41,078 bases of DNA. Origin: a bacterium (GTDB lineage Bacteria > Planctomycetota > Phycisphaerae > Phycisphaerales > UBA1924). The notes under the pieces are model-generated. The model made no database searches and had not been told where the DNA came from. It was given only the letters and a program-made list of their open reading frames with translations. Positions 21,769-30,007 of the stretch are shown here, piece after piece; within the stretch, counting starts at the first letter, position 1; each line of letters begins with the position of its first letter. Where the stretch lies: NCBI GenBank assembly GCA_024743075.1, contig JANSXG010000009.1, positions 1 through 41,078 of the forward strand, read 5' to 3'. A program made the position numbers and the translations under genes.

Positions 21769-22743
21769 TTACCCAGCGTCGTCCGGATCGACCGGCTTCG
21801 CGCCGCCCTCGTCCAGGTGCTCGACCTCAAACCGCACAGAGACGAATTGCTCCATGAGCTGCGTGATCCCGCGCTCGACGATCTCAAACGTGAGTTTCGT
21901 GGATCCCTCGTTCACCGCTCGGACCGGCAGCAGGCGGTCCAGACGCATGAACGACTCGCCCTCGATTCTGCCGCTCGCTTGCTTCAGAGTGGTCTGCGCG
22001 CCCGGGACTCCGGAGTCGAACTTCTGCTCGCTCGCGGTCTGTTCGCCCGTGATCTTCACTTCTATCGTGTCGCCCTCGCGCCGCACGAGTTCGTACACCA
22101 CCGAGTTCTTCAGGGTGGGGGCGTTCGGCATCGTCAGCGACTGTTCGACGCGCCAACGCGCACCGGGACCGACCGCTTCCTCGGGGAGCGGCTGCGAGAG
22201 CGATTCGACCATCCGTCGCACCCCGTTCGCCCCGCCCAGCAAATCAAGAATCTGCTCAGGAAGGTCTGCGGCGTTCGTTTCGGTGACGAATCCACGCGAA
22301 TCCGTGACGAAGGTGAGCTTCGTGCCTTCCAGCGGGCGAAGCACACGCCAGATCGCATCGCGGACCATCGGGTCGACATCGCCTTCGAGTTCGACGGACT
22401 CGTAGACGGTTTCCACCGGGTAGCGCCCCTGATCGTCGGGCTCACCCGCGGTCGCGCTGACCGTGAAGACGTACGCTGGCAGGTTCACCGGCGGCATCGG
22501 GTTGCCGTCGAACGCCAACGACATTTCCATCGCCATCTTCATCCGAGCTCGTACAGGCACACCAACCTGCGGCGCCCACCGCAGCACGCGTTGTTCTCCA
22601 TGCCCCGCATCGAGCAGAGTGACCGTCGCGCCGCTGGCACGCTCGTCCTGCGCAGCGGACGCGTGGCTGGCGGGGCCTATGGCCCCGGAGCCAAGCACGA
22701 ACCCCAGGGTCACAAGAAGCGAACGGATCGGCTGGCGTCGCAT
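21769..22743 (-). CDS. Exported DUF6263-like protein of unknown function
   Basis: A 324-residue protein with a signal peptide (RSLLVTLGFVLGSGAIGPASHASAAQ). Two similar halves of beta-rich sequence follow. The middle has LEGTKLTFVTDSRGFVTE and LPEEAVGPGARWRVEQSL, the kind of lipid-carrier-like pattern seen in DUF6263 proteins; this family call is tentative. The end is acidic. It probably acts in the periplasm. I chose ATG 22743, which follows GAAAGGG; an ATG five codons upstream (22758) is equally in frame. It is divergent from the PLP decarboxylase gene (73 bases apart). Confidence 0.65.
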   Translation of the reverse strand: MRRQPIRSLLVTLGFVLGSGAIGPASHASAAQDERASGATVTLLDAGHGEQRVLRWAPQVGVPVRARMKMAMEMSLAFDGNPMPPVNLPAYVFTVSATAGEPDDQGRYPVETVYESVELEGDVDPMVRDAIWRVLRPLEGTKLTFVTDSRGFVTETNAADLPEQILDLLGGANGVRRMVESLSQPLPEEAVGPGARWRVEQSLTMPNAPTLKNSVVYELVRREGDTIEVKITGEQTASEQKFDSGVPGAQTTLKQASGRIEGESFMRLDRLLPVRAVNEGSTKLTFEIVERGITQLMEQFVSVRFEVEHLDEGGAKPVDPDDAG

Positions 22744-22816
22744 GGCGGGCCCTTTCATGAGCGGTGGTTCCGTGTCGAGTGTACACCGTGGCTGTTCCAA
22801 AGCGTATCGTGGTCCT

Positions 22817-24358
22817 ATGGCAAACAACGAGCCAGAGATCGCTTCCGGACCCGTTCCACCGCTCCCGGGTCCGGAACCGGCGCCGGCGCATATGTCCCCC
22901 GCAGAGTTCCGCGAACTCGGCCACCGGATGGTCGACTACATCGCGGGCTATTACGAACGCTTGAACTCCGCGGGTCGGCCGGATGTGCTTTCGCGCGCGA
23001 AGCCGGGTGAAATCGCGGGGGTTCTTCCAAAGCGTGTTTCGGAGGCCGGCTCACCCCTCCAGGAGTCCGGGTTCGACGCCATGCTGCACGACCTCGAAGA
23101 ACTGGTCATGCCGGGCCTCACTCATTGGCAGCACCCGAACTTCTACGCATTCTTCCCCGCCAACAGTTCGTTCCCGGCGATCCTCGGCGACATGCTCGCG
23201 ACCGGACTCGCCGTCCAAGGCATGCTCTGGCAGACCTCGCCGGCCTGCACGGAAGTCGAGACCGCGGTCCTCGATCAGGTAGCCCGTCTGATCGCGTTGC
23301 CCGAATCGTTCACGAGCACGGACGGCGGCGGGGTCATTCAGGGGACGGCATCCGAAGCGACTCTGGCCGCCATGGTCGCCGCCCGCGACCGTGCGCAGCG
23401 CAAGCATCCCGAGGCCGACCTCGTCGCCTACACATCAACCCAGGCGCACTCATCCATCGTCAAAGCCGCGATGGTCTGCGGCATCGGGCGAGATCGGGTC
23501 CGGCTCGTCGGCACGGATGAAACGCTGGCCATGAACCCTGACCGATTGCGCGACGCGATCCAAGCCGACCTCGATGCAGGGCTCACTCCGTTCTTCGTCG
23601 GTGCGACGCTCGGCACGACCTCCAGCGGCGCCGTTGATCCGCTCGAACCGATCGGGAAGATTGCCGCCGAGCATGACTGCTGGGTACATGTGGACGCCGC
23701 GTGGGCCGGCAGCGCGCTGGTGTGCGAAGAGCACCGCTGGATGCTGAAAGGCATCGAGCGTGCGTCGTCTTTTTCGTTCAACCCGCACAAGTGGCTGCTG
23801 ACGAATTTCGATTGCTCGCTCATGTGGCTCAACGGGCGGGCCCGGCGCGACGAGCTCGTCAGCGCGATGAGCATCGTCCCCGAGTACCTGCGCAATCGGG
23901 CGAGCGACGAGGGCGCGGTGATCGACTACCGCGACTGGCATGTTCCCCTCGGCAGGCGCTTCCGGGCGCTCAAACTCTGGTTCGTGCTGCGCCATTACGG
24001 CGCGAGCGGCCTGCGAGCCCACATCCGCCTGCACTGTCGTCTCGCCGAGAGACTGGAGCGGGTCATACGGGCCGACGACCGGGTCGAACTCCTCACGCCC
24101 AGGTCGCTGAGCCTGCTTTGCTTCGCCGTGCGAGGATCAGATTTCACAGAATCTGAACGTTTGAGCCGCGAACTGCTCCGGCGCGTCAACGACTCCGGAA
24201 AGGCCTACCTCACCCACACCACGCTCCCTCACCCGGACGGCGGATCTCGCTACGCCGTACGCTTCGCGATCGGCGCAACGCTGACCACCAAGGAGCACGT
24301 GCAGGACACATGGCGATTGATCTCGGAACTGATCGATGAGGTCCGGGGCGATCTATAA
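22817..24358 (+). CDS. PLP-dependent group II decarboxylase (aromatic-L-amino-acid decarboxylase-like)
   Basis: A 513-residue fold-type I PLP enzyme. The N-terminal part matches aromatic amino acid decarboxylases: FRELGHRMVDYIAGYY, then THWQHPNFYAFFPANSSFPAILGDML. The PLP site is SFNPHKWLLTNFDCS, with the Schiff-base lysine K325. The cofactor aspartate is in WVHVDAAWAGSAL. The C-terminal small domain ends with RFAIGATLTTKEHVQDTW. It should decarboxylate an aromatic or related L-amino acid to the amine; the exact substrate cannot be read. The ATG at 22817 is the first plausible start. Only 36 bases, with a GC-rich hairpin but no T-run, separate it from ppk1. Confidence 0.9.
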   Translation: MANNEPEIASGPVPPLPGPEPAPAHMSPAEFRELGHRMVDYIAGYYERLNSAGRPDVLSRAKPGEIAGVLPKRVSEAGSPLQESGFDAMLHDLEELVMPGLTHWQHPNFYAFFPANSSFPAILGDMLATGLAVQGMLWQTSPACTEVETAVLDQVARLIALPESFTSTDGGGVIQGTASEATLAAMVAARDRAQRKHPEADLVAYTSTQAHSSIVKAAMVCGIGRDRVRLVGTDETLAMNPDRLRDAIQADLDAGLTPFFVGATLGTTSSGAVDPLEPIGKIAAEHDCWVHVDAAWAGSALVCEEHRWMLKGIERASSFSFNPHKWLLTNFDCSLMWLNGRARRDELVSAMSIVPEYLRNRASDEGAVIDYRDWHVPLGRRFRALKLWFVLRHYGASGLRAHIRLHCRLAERLERVIRADDRVELLTPRSLSLLCFAVRGSDFTESERLSRELLRRVNDSGKAYLTHTTLPHPDGGSRYAVRFAIGATLTTKEHVQDTWRLISELIDEVRGDL

Positions 24359-24394
24359 TGCCCGTTCGCGCCGCACCGGCGCACGGGGCAGGCG

Positions 24395-26671
24395 ATGAGC
24401 AGCAAGAAGAAGCACAAGAACAATCCGAGCAGCGACGCCGGGAGCAACGGTTCGGGCACCGGCGATGTGTTTTCGACGAAGGATCCGCTTGCCGTACTCG
24501 CGACGCGCGTCTCGGTGCCGGCCGACATCGACCCGGACTCCGATCCGTCCCAGTTCTTCAACCGGGACCTGTCGTGGCTCGAGTTCAACCGTCGTGTTCT
24601 CGGCCAGGCAACCGACGAACGCACACCGCTGCTCGAACGCGTGAAGTTCCTCACGATCTGCGCGAGCAACCTCGATGAGTTCTTCATGAAGCGCGTCGCC
24701 CTGCTCAAACGACGCCTCCGGTCGGGCTACGAGATTCACGCCCACAACGGCATGACGGTCCGCCAGCAACTCGACGCGGCGCGCGCGATGGTCAAGGAAC
24801 TGCAGGAAATGCAGGCCCGCTGCTTCGAGGATCTGGTCCTCCCGGCGTTGCGCGAGAACGGTATCGACATCGCAAAATACGCCGACCTTGAGCCATCCGA
24901 CCGCGAGCGCGTCGACGAATGGTTCCACACGAACGTGTTCCCCATTCTCACGCCGCTCGCGGTCGACCAGGGCCACCGGTTCCCGTTCATCTCAAACCTG
25001 TCCGAGTCGCTGGGCATCCTCGTCAGCCAACCCGGATCATCGGACAAGCTCTTCGCACGCATCAAGGTCCCCGACGCCCTCCCACGGATCGTCAGCGTCC
25101 CGCCCGACGGCGGCGAGATCGGCCCGCTCCGTGACGCCGATCAGATCCGGCTGGTTTCGCTTGAGCAGATCATTCAGCACAACCTCGACGCGGTCTTCCC
25201 CGGTATGCAGATCGTCGACATCATGCCCTTCCGCGTCACCCGATCGACCGGCGTTGACCTTGAGGGCGAAGAGGTCGAAGACCTGCTCGAACACGTCGAG
25301 GCCGAACTGCAGATGCGCCGCTTCGCCTCCGTCGTGCGCCTCGAAGTCGCGAGCACGCCATCCGATCCGATCATCTCGCTGCTGAAGGAAGAACTCGAAC
25401 TCGACGACGAGGATGTTTATGTCCGGGGCGGCCTGCTGGAGTACCAGGACCTGACCGACATCATCGCCCTCGATCGCCCCGCCCTGAAGCAGCGTCCGTG
25501 GACCGGCGTCGTGCCGCCCAGACTGCGGGACGAGGACACCGACATCTTCTCGGCCATCCGCGAGCAGGACGTCCTTGTCCACCACCCCTACGAGTCGTTC
25601 GCGGCGTCGGTCGAGCGCTTCATCGCCGCCGCGGCCAAGGACCCGAACGTCTTGGCGATCAAGCAGACGCTCTATCGCACCTCGCGAGATTCGCCCTTCA
25701 TCGACTCGCTCATCCGCGCCGCGGAAGAGGGCAAGCAGGTCGCCTGCCTCGTCGAACTCCGCGCCCGCTTCGACGAGGACAAGAACGTCCGCTTCGCCCG
25801 ACACCTCGAAAAGCACGGCGTGCATGTCGCCTACGGCGTCATCGGCCTCAAAACCCACTGCAAGTGCTCGCTCGTCGTGCGCCGCGAGGGTGATCGCCTC
25901 CGTTCCTACGCCCATGTTGGCACCGGCAACTACCATCCCGGCACCGCGCAGCTCTACACCGACTGCGGCCTGCTCACCTGCGATCCAGCGATCTGTGAGG
26001 ATGTGATCAACATCTTCAACTACCTCACCGGGCGCTCACTGAACCGCCACTACAACAAACTCCTGATCGCGCCGGTGACCATGCGCGAGCGCTTCTACGA
26101 GCTGATCGATCGCGAGGTGCAGAACGCCCGCGCCGGGAAGCCCGCGCGCGTGGTCGCCAAGATGAACCAGCTCGAAGACGTCGGCATCATCAAGCGCCTG
26201 TACGAGGCTTCGCAGGCCGGCGTGAAGATCACCTGCATCGTCCGCGGCTTCTGCTGCCTCCGCCCCGGCGTGCCCGGCCTGTCGGAGAACATCCGCATCG
26301 TCTCGGTCGTCGGACGGTTCCTCGAGCACGCGCGGATCTTCCACTTCGCGTGCGGACGCGAGGACCCTGTCGATGGAGAGTGGTACATCGGTTCGGGCGA
26401 CTGGATGAGCCGGAACCTCAACAACCGCGTCGAGGCCGTGACCCCCGTCGAAGATCGCGACGCCCGGCGCAAACTCAGCGATATCCTGCTCGCCGGCGTG
26501 CACGATCGACGTCACGCCTGGGAACTCGATTCGAACGGGAAGTACGCCCTGCTCAAGCCCGGCCCCGACGATCCAGAAGATTCCATGGCCCGACTCGGCA
26601 CCTTCGAGACGCTGTGCCGCGCAGCCCTCGAAAGCAGCAGGGCGGTACGGTCGGCCGGCTACCTGTTCTGA
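24395..26671 (+). CDS. ppk1: Polyphosphate kinase 1
   Basis: A 758-residue PPK1, slightly longer than the usual 690-720 because of a hydrophilic, Ser/Asn/Gly-rich N-terminal extension of about 50 residues. The N domain begins with FFNRDLSWLEFNRRVL and FLTICASNLDEFFMKRV. The catalytic domains hold KQTLYRTSRDSPFIDSL, VELRARFDEDKNV, and YAHVGTGNYHPGTAQLYTD with H507 as the phosphorylated histidine. The second active-site histidine lies in FLEHARIFHFACG. It makes and degrades inorganic polyphosphate using ATP. No exopolyphosphatase gene is adjacent. It converges with the YpdA-like gene with only nine bases between stops. Confidence 0.95.
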   Translation: MSSKKKHKNNPSSDAGSNGSGTGDVFSTKDPLAVLATRVSVPADIDPDSDPSQFFNRDLSWLEFNRRVLGQATDERTPLLERVKFLTICASNLDEFFMKRVALLKRRLRSGYEIHAHNGMTVRQQLDAARAMVKELQEMQARCFEDLVLPALRENGIDIAKYADLEPSDRERVDEWFHTNVFPILTPLAVDQGHRFPFISNLSESLGILVSQPGSSDKLFARIKVPDALPRIVSVPPDGGEIGPLRDADQIRLVSLEQIIQHNLDAVFPGMQIVDIMPFRVTRSTGVDLEGEEVEDLLEHVEAELQMRRFASVVRLEVASTPSDPIISLLKEELELDDEDVYVRGGLLEYQDLTDIIALDRPALKQRPWTGVVPPRLRDEDTDIFSAIREQDVLVHHPYESFAASVERFIAAAAKDPNVLAIKQTLYRTSRDSPFIDSLIRAAEEGKQVACLVELRARFDEDKNVRFARHLEKHGVHVAYGVIGLKTHCKCSLVVRREGDRLRSYAHVGTGNYHPGTAQLYTDCGLLTCDPAICEDVINIFNYLTGRSLNRHYNKLLIAPVTMRERFYELIDREVQNARAGKPARVVAKMNQLEDVGIIKRLYEASQAGVKITCIVRGFCCLRPGVPGLSENIRIVSVVGRFLEHARIFHFACGREDPVDGEWYIGSGDWMSRNLNNRVEAVTPVEDRDARRKLSDILLAGVHDRRHAWELDSNGKYALLKPGPDDPEDSMARLGTFETLCRAALESSRAVRSAGYLF

Positions 26672-26680
26672 TCGAAGCGT

Positions 26681-27736
26681 TCAGCTCTCCGGCAACGCAT
26701 AGACCGGCGTCTCAAGATCCGCATCCGCGCTCTCATCGCCGGTGATGTCGCGGATGATGCGTCGCGTGTGCACGTGCGAGGTCTCGATGTACACCTCCAC
26801 GCCCGAAGCCTGCGTGCCCGCCACCGCCGTGCCGCAGATGTACACGCCCGGGACGCTCGATTGCATCGTCTCTTCGTCCACGCGCGGCACGAGGCGCTCG
26901 CCTTCGAGCTCCACCCCGAGTTGCTCGAACAGTGTCGGATCCTGGCGGTAGCCGGTCATGAGCACCACACGGTCGGCTGCGACACTGAATGTCTCGCCTC
27001 GGCGCTCACCGCTCTCGTCGACCGGCGCGAGCACAACTTCGTTCGGCGTGATCTCGATCGGTATGGTCCGTTTGTGGTAGACGATCTTGCCCGCATCGAT
27101 CAGCGCGAGCAGCTCCGGACGCAGCCAGTACTTGATCTTCTTCGTGAACACGCCGCCCCGGTAACTGATCGCGACATCCGCGCCGACGCGCTGGCAGCGG
27201 ATCGCCGCCTCAACGGCGCTGTTGCGCCCGCCGACGATCAGCACCTTCTGCCGGAAGTAGGAGTGGGGCTCCTCGAAGTAGTGGCTCACGTGCGGGAGGT
27301 CCTCGCCGGGGATGCCGAGCATCTTCGGCTCGTGCATGTCGCCGATGGCGAGGATGACCTTGTCGGCTTTCCAGCGCGAGCGTCCTCCGCGGTGGCTCAC
27401 GCTGAGTTCGAACGACCCATCGTCGAGGCGTTTGGCGTCGTCCACCCGGTGATCCGTACAGATCGGCAGGTCGAACTGCTCGACGACGTTGCGCAGGTAG
27501 TTCAGGTAATCCTCGCGCGTTCCCTTGTCCTGGGTCGGGGTCGAGAACGGCACGCCCGCGACCGCGATCCGCTCGGGCGAGGAAAAGAACCGCGTCTGCG
27601 GTGCCCACCACGCGATGGTGGACCCGATCTGCTTGGCCTCGAAGTGGACATAGTCCACCCCGGCCCGCTTCAGACTGACAGCCATCTCAATGCCGATCGG
27701 GCCAGCACCGATGAGAGCAACGGAAGTTGATTGCAT
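26681..27736 (-). CDS. YpdA-like FAD/NAD(P)-dependent oxidoreductase
   Basis: A 351-residue flavoprotein. The FAD-binding motif is ALIGAGPIGIEMAVSL (G10, G12, G15). A second dinucleotide-binding loop is VLIVGGRNSAVEAAIRC. The flavin-associated closing motif is SVPGVYICGTAVAGTQASG. The block WWAPQTRFFSSPERIAVAG is characteristic of the YpdA family, described in Firmicutes as bacillithiol disulfide reductases; it lacks the CxxC of thioredoxin reductases. Whether this organism makes bacillithiol cannot be seen here. The start at 27736 is chosen at the beginning of the Rossmann strand. It is divergent from the DCC gene. Confidence 0.82.
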   Translation of the reverse strand: MQSTSVALIGAGPIGIEMAVSLKRAGVDYVHFEAKQIGSTIAWWAPQTRFFSSPERIAVAGVPFSTPTQDKGTREDYLNYLRNVVEQFDLPICTDHRVDDAKRLDDGSFELSVSHRGGRSRWKADKVILAIGDMHEPKMLGIPGEDLPHVSHYFEEPHSYFRQKVLIVGGRNSAVEAAIRCQRVGADVAISYRGGVFTKKIKYWLRPELLALIDAGKIVYHKRTIPIEITPNEVVLAPVDESGERRGETFSVAADRVVLMTGYRQDPTLFEQLGVELEGERLVPRVDEETMQSSVPGVYICGTAVAGTQASGVEVYIETSHVHTRRIIRDITGDESADADLETPVYALPES

Positions 27737-27798
27737 ACGTTCACGATAGGGGGTGTTTCGGTGGTCGGCTGGTCTCGGACCTGCTTCAATGACAAGTG

Positions 27799-28182
27799 AT
27801 GGATGCTCCCGAGCCCGACACCCTCTACTACGACGGCGCGTGCGGCATGTGCACACGCACGACCGGCATCCTTCGCAAACTCGACTGGCTCTCGCGCCTC
27901 GATTTCCGCGACATGATCAAGGTCCCCATCGAGGAACTCCCCGTCCCGATGGATCAGGCGATGCTCGGCATCCCGATGCGCACGCGCCGCGGCAAGGCGA
28001 TGGTCGGCTTCCCGGCGGTCCGTCGGGCCCTGCTCCAGACGCCGCTTGGCTTCCTGCCGTCGCTGCTGCTGTATGTGCCGGGCATCAGCCACGCGTCCCG
28101 TGCGACCTACGACCGGATCGCGCGCAACCGGGCCCGGTCCGGGGCATGTTCCGTCGGTCAGTCGTCGTCTTCATCGTCGTAG
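27799..28182 (+). CDS. DCC-family (DUF393) thiol-disulfide oxidoreductase-like protein
   Basis: A 127-residue protein. It opens with the family hallmark LYYDGACGMCTRTTGIL, a DGxCxxC redox-like motif (C-G-M-C). Then come RLDFRDM and the P-rich segment before RRGKAMVGFPAVRRALL and PLGFLPSLLLYVPGI, typical of DUF393. Proteins of this group have been linked to thiol-disulfide exchange, but the activity is poorly proven. The start is ATG 27799 or the overlapping GTG 27796; neither has a strong ribosome site. The serine-rich last residues are encoded antisense to the end of iscX, with a 25-base convergent overlap, so the tail may be accidental read-through past the domain. Confidence 0.78.
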   Translation: MDAPEPDTLYYDGACGMCTRTTGILRKLDWLSRLDFRDMIKVPIEELPVPMDQAMLGIPMRTRRGKAMVGFPAVRRALLQTPLGFLPSLLLYVPGISHASRATYDRIARNRARSGACSVGQSSSSSS

Positions 28183-28400
28183 CCGCCGGCGTCACGCGTT
28201 TCCTTGATCCAGTTCGCCTGGATGGCCTCAAGAATCCGCTCGTTGCACGGGTGGCCCTCACGCGCCTCGAATTCGTCCAGCGACTCCACAAGTTTGCGCA
28301 GTTCGGGGAAGGAAATCGCGACGGGATCGCGGTCCGGGTACTCCTCGACGAGTTCCTCGGCGATCAGTTCGACGTCCAGCCAGTGCAGTTTGTCATCCAT
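28158..28400 (-). CDS. iscX: IscX (YfhJ)-like Fe-S assembly protein
   Basis: An 80-residue acidic protein matching IscX over its whole length. It has LHWLDVELIAEELVEEYPD, then DPVAISFPELRKLVESLDEF and CNERILEAIQANWIKE, corresponding to the helical core that binds iron and the desulfurase IscS. The tail is polyacidic (YDDEDDD). IscX modulates cluster assembly on IscU. The start at 28400 has a perfect GGAGG about 8 bases upstream. It follows an Isc-type ferredoxin gene on the same strand, as in the E. coli order fdx-iscX, but 326 bases separate them and a strong terminator-like hairpin ends just before the ribosome site. No iscS, iscU or hscA is in the window. Confidence 0.9.
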   Translation of the reverse strand: MDDKLHWLDVELIAEELVEEYPDRDPVAISFPELRKLVESLDEFEAREGHPCNERILEAIQANWIKETRDAGGYDDEDDD

Positions 28401-28419
28401 CGGTCCGACCTCCGGCGCC

Positions 28420-28456
28420 AAAAATACAAACGGCTGCGTCGCCACGCAGCCGTTTG
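28420..28456 (-). terminator. Perfect terminator hairpin immediately upstream of iscX (attenuator candidate)
   Basis: On the minus strand a 13-bp perfect stem (28444-28456 with 28427-28439, four-base loop) is followed by TATTTTT and then, with almost no gap, by the iscX ribosome site and start codon at 28400. A normal fdx terminator could not leave room for an iscX promoter downstream of it. Therefore iscX expression must pass through this structure. Confidence 0.85.
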
Positions 28457-28726
28457 CACCAATGGTAGACCATTGAGAGAAGAGAGAGAGTTGACGCTGT
28501 CGCAGGTTTTCCCCCAACAACGCCAATTGCCTATCTTCACACTTTGCCGGGTTGAAAGCAAGATTCTTGTGAGAAATAGACCCATAATTTTGCATGGTCC
28601 GGCAGAAAAACGCCTGTTCGGCCATGGAATCCGCGATTCGGGCTGCAAAATAGTTGCGTCAGAGAACAGCCTTCGACGTCCTGAGAATCCCTCGATTCGG
28701 CGGAAGACTACCGGCAACCGATACCG
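28457..28726 (-). promoter_or_regulatory. Gene-free leader between fdx and iscX
   Basis: These 270 bases are less GC-rich than the surroundings and hold no convincing gene. They contain a 16-base operator-like palindrome CAATGGT-AG-ACCATTG (28460-28475) next to the terminator hairpin. Two similar small inverted repeats, GAATCC-n-GATTCGG type, lie at about 28627-28640 and 28684-28700. The iscX promoter and any regulatory leader should be here. I could not place -35 and -10 boxes reliably. Confidence 0.5.
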
Positions 28727-29125
28727 TCAGTGCGGGACTTCCTTGACCGCGTTTCGGTTCCACGCGGGCACCCGAACGACGATCGGGCCCTTCCCTTCAA
28801 TCTCGCACTGGCACGAGAGACGGCTATTCATCTGCAGGCCCGGCGCCTCTTCCACACGGTCTTCCTCGGCCTCGGTCGGCTCGGAGACCTCGTCCATCCC
28901 CTGCTCGACGTAGACATGGCAGGTTGAGCAGGCGCACACGGCACCGCAGGCGTGCTCGATATTGATGCCGTTCTCGACCGCCACCTCGAGCAGGTGCTCT
29001 CCTTTGGCGGCCATGACCTCCCATTCGACTTTGTCGGTACCGGTCAGATCCTGCGGATCCTCAAGAATGAACCGGACTGGAACCTCTTTCGGGCCGTGCT
29101 CGTGGTCGGAATGCCTCAGGTGCAT
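28727..29125 (-). CDS. fdx: Isc-type [2Fe-2S] ferredoxin
   Basis: A 132-residue adrenodoxin-type ferredoxin. The ligand cysteines are C60, C66, C69 and C105. This is the C-x5-C-x2-C-x35-C spacing of Isc ferredoxins (EHACGAVCACSTCHVYVEQG, then SRLSCQCEIEG). Extra cysteines at 64 and 107 lie beside ligands. Hydrophobic strand VRFILEDP and the end block VRVPAWNRN also fit. It should donate electrons during Fe-S cluster assembly. A hydrophilic N-terminal extension of about 15 residues (histidine-rich, HLRHSDHEHG) is present if the ATG at 29125 is right. It is divergent from the gene at 29343. Confidence 0.92.
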   Translation of the reverse strand: MHLRHSDHEHGPKEVPVRFILEDPQDLTGTDKVEWEVMAAKGEHLLEVAVENGINIEHACGAVCACSTCHVYVEQGMDEVSEPTEAEEDRVEEAPGLQMNSRLSCQCEIEGKGPIVVRVPAWNRNAVKEVPH

Positions 29126-29342
29126 AGGGGTTTGGTCCTCGGTCGGCGAATCGGAAATCAAGGGTTCTCGCCCGTCGTATCGGGCCGGTTCCGATGATAG
29201 CCCCCGGCAGGCCCGATGACGACGAGGCGATTCGGACGATTGGTCTCGCCCCAACCGATCGGCTGCCGATGCCGATCAACGATTTCGATTCGGTTGCTCG
29301 GGTTTGTCGAAGCCGCCCCCGAATCCGACCGATAACGCCCGT

Positions 29343-29945
29343 ATGCGCATCTACCTCGACGACGAACTCATCGATGACTCGGGAAGCACGCTCGCGAAGG
29401 CCCTCGAAGCGGCGGCCGCCAAGGCCGGCGATCGCCTGCTGATCGGCGTGAGCGCTGACGGCGAGCCGGTTCCCGACGCCCAGCTCGCCGACCCCCCTGT
29501 GACCGAGCCCTTCGCCGCCGAAATCCGGTTCACTTCGGCGGACCCGGTTTCGCTGGTCCGCGTGACGCTGCTTGAGGCGGCCGATCACCTGGAGTCCAGC
29601 AAGGAAAAGCAGGGAGCGATCGCTCAGCAGATCCAACTCGGCGAACTCTCCCGGGCGATGCCCGAGTTGTCGAATGTGCTCGACATCTGGCAGCAGGTGG
29701 AGCAGTGCATCACGCTCTCGCGTCAGGTGAACGGTATCGAGCTCGGGCACGTGAACGGCGAAGAGACTTTCGAGCAGCTCGCTGCTCAACTGACCACCCG
29801 TCTCGGCGAGATCCGGGACGCGATCAGTTCTCGCGACCTCTCGACGCTCGCCGACATTCTCGCCTACGACATGGACCAGCAGGCCGACGCCTGGACCACC
29901 GTCTTGCGCGATCTCGCGGCCGGCTGCCGCGCATCGGCGGCTTGA
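29343..29945 (+). CDS. Conserved-looking protein of unknown function
   Basis: A 200-residue soluble protein, acidic, without a signal peptide or membrane segment. It starts MRIYLDDELIDDSGSTLAKAL, resembling a small beta-grasp-like or ligand-binding start. From residue 75 it is almost entirely helical (VTLLEAADHLESSKEKQGAI, MPELSNVLDIWQQVEQC, TTRLGEIRDAISSRDLSTLAD), giving a coiled-coil-like body. I do not recognise a family. The ATG at 29343 is preferred over TTG 29304 because the structured sequence begins there. The next gene follows after 62 bases on the same strand, so they are probably cotranscribed. Confidence 0.7.
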   Translation: MRIYLDDELIDDSGSTLAKALEAAAAKAGDRLLIGVSADGEPVPDAQLADPPVTEPFAAEIRFTSADPVSLVRVTLLEAADHLESSKEKQGAIAQQIQLGELSRAMPELSNVLDIWQQVEQCITLSRQVNGIELGHVNGEETFEQLAAQLTTRLGEIRDAISSRDLSTLADILAYDMDQQADAWTTVLRDLAAGCRASAA

Positions 29946-30007
29946 GGGCGTAGCATCTGATCACTCCCGCGACACCGACGGTGTCGCCCTATCCACGCGG
30001 GGACGTT

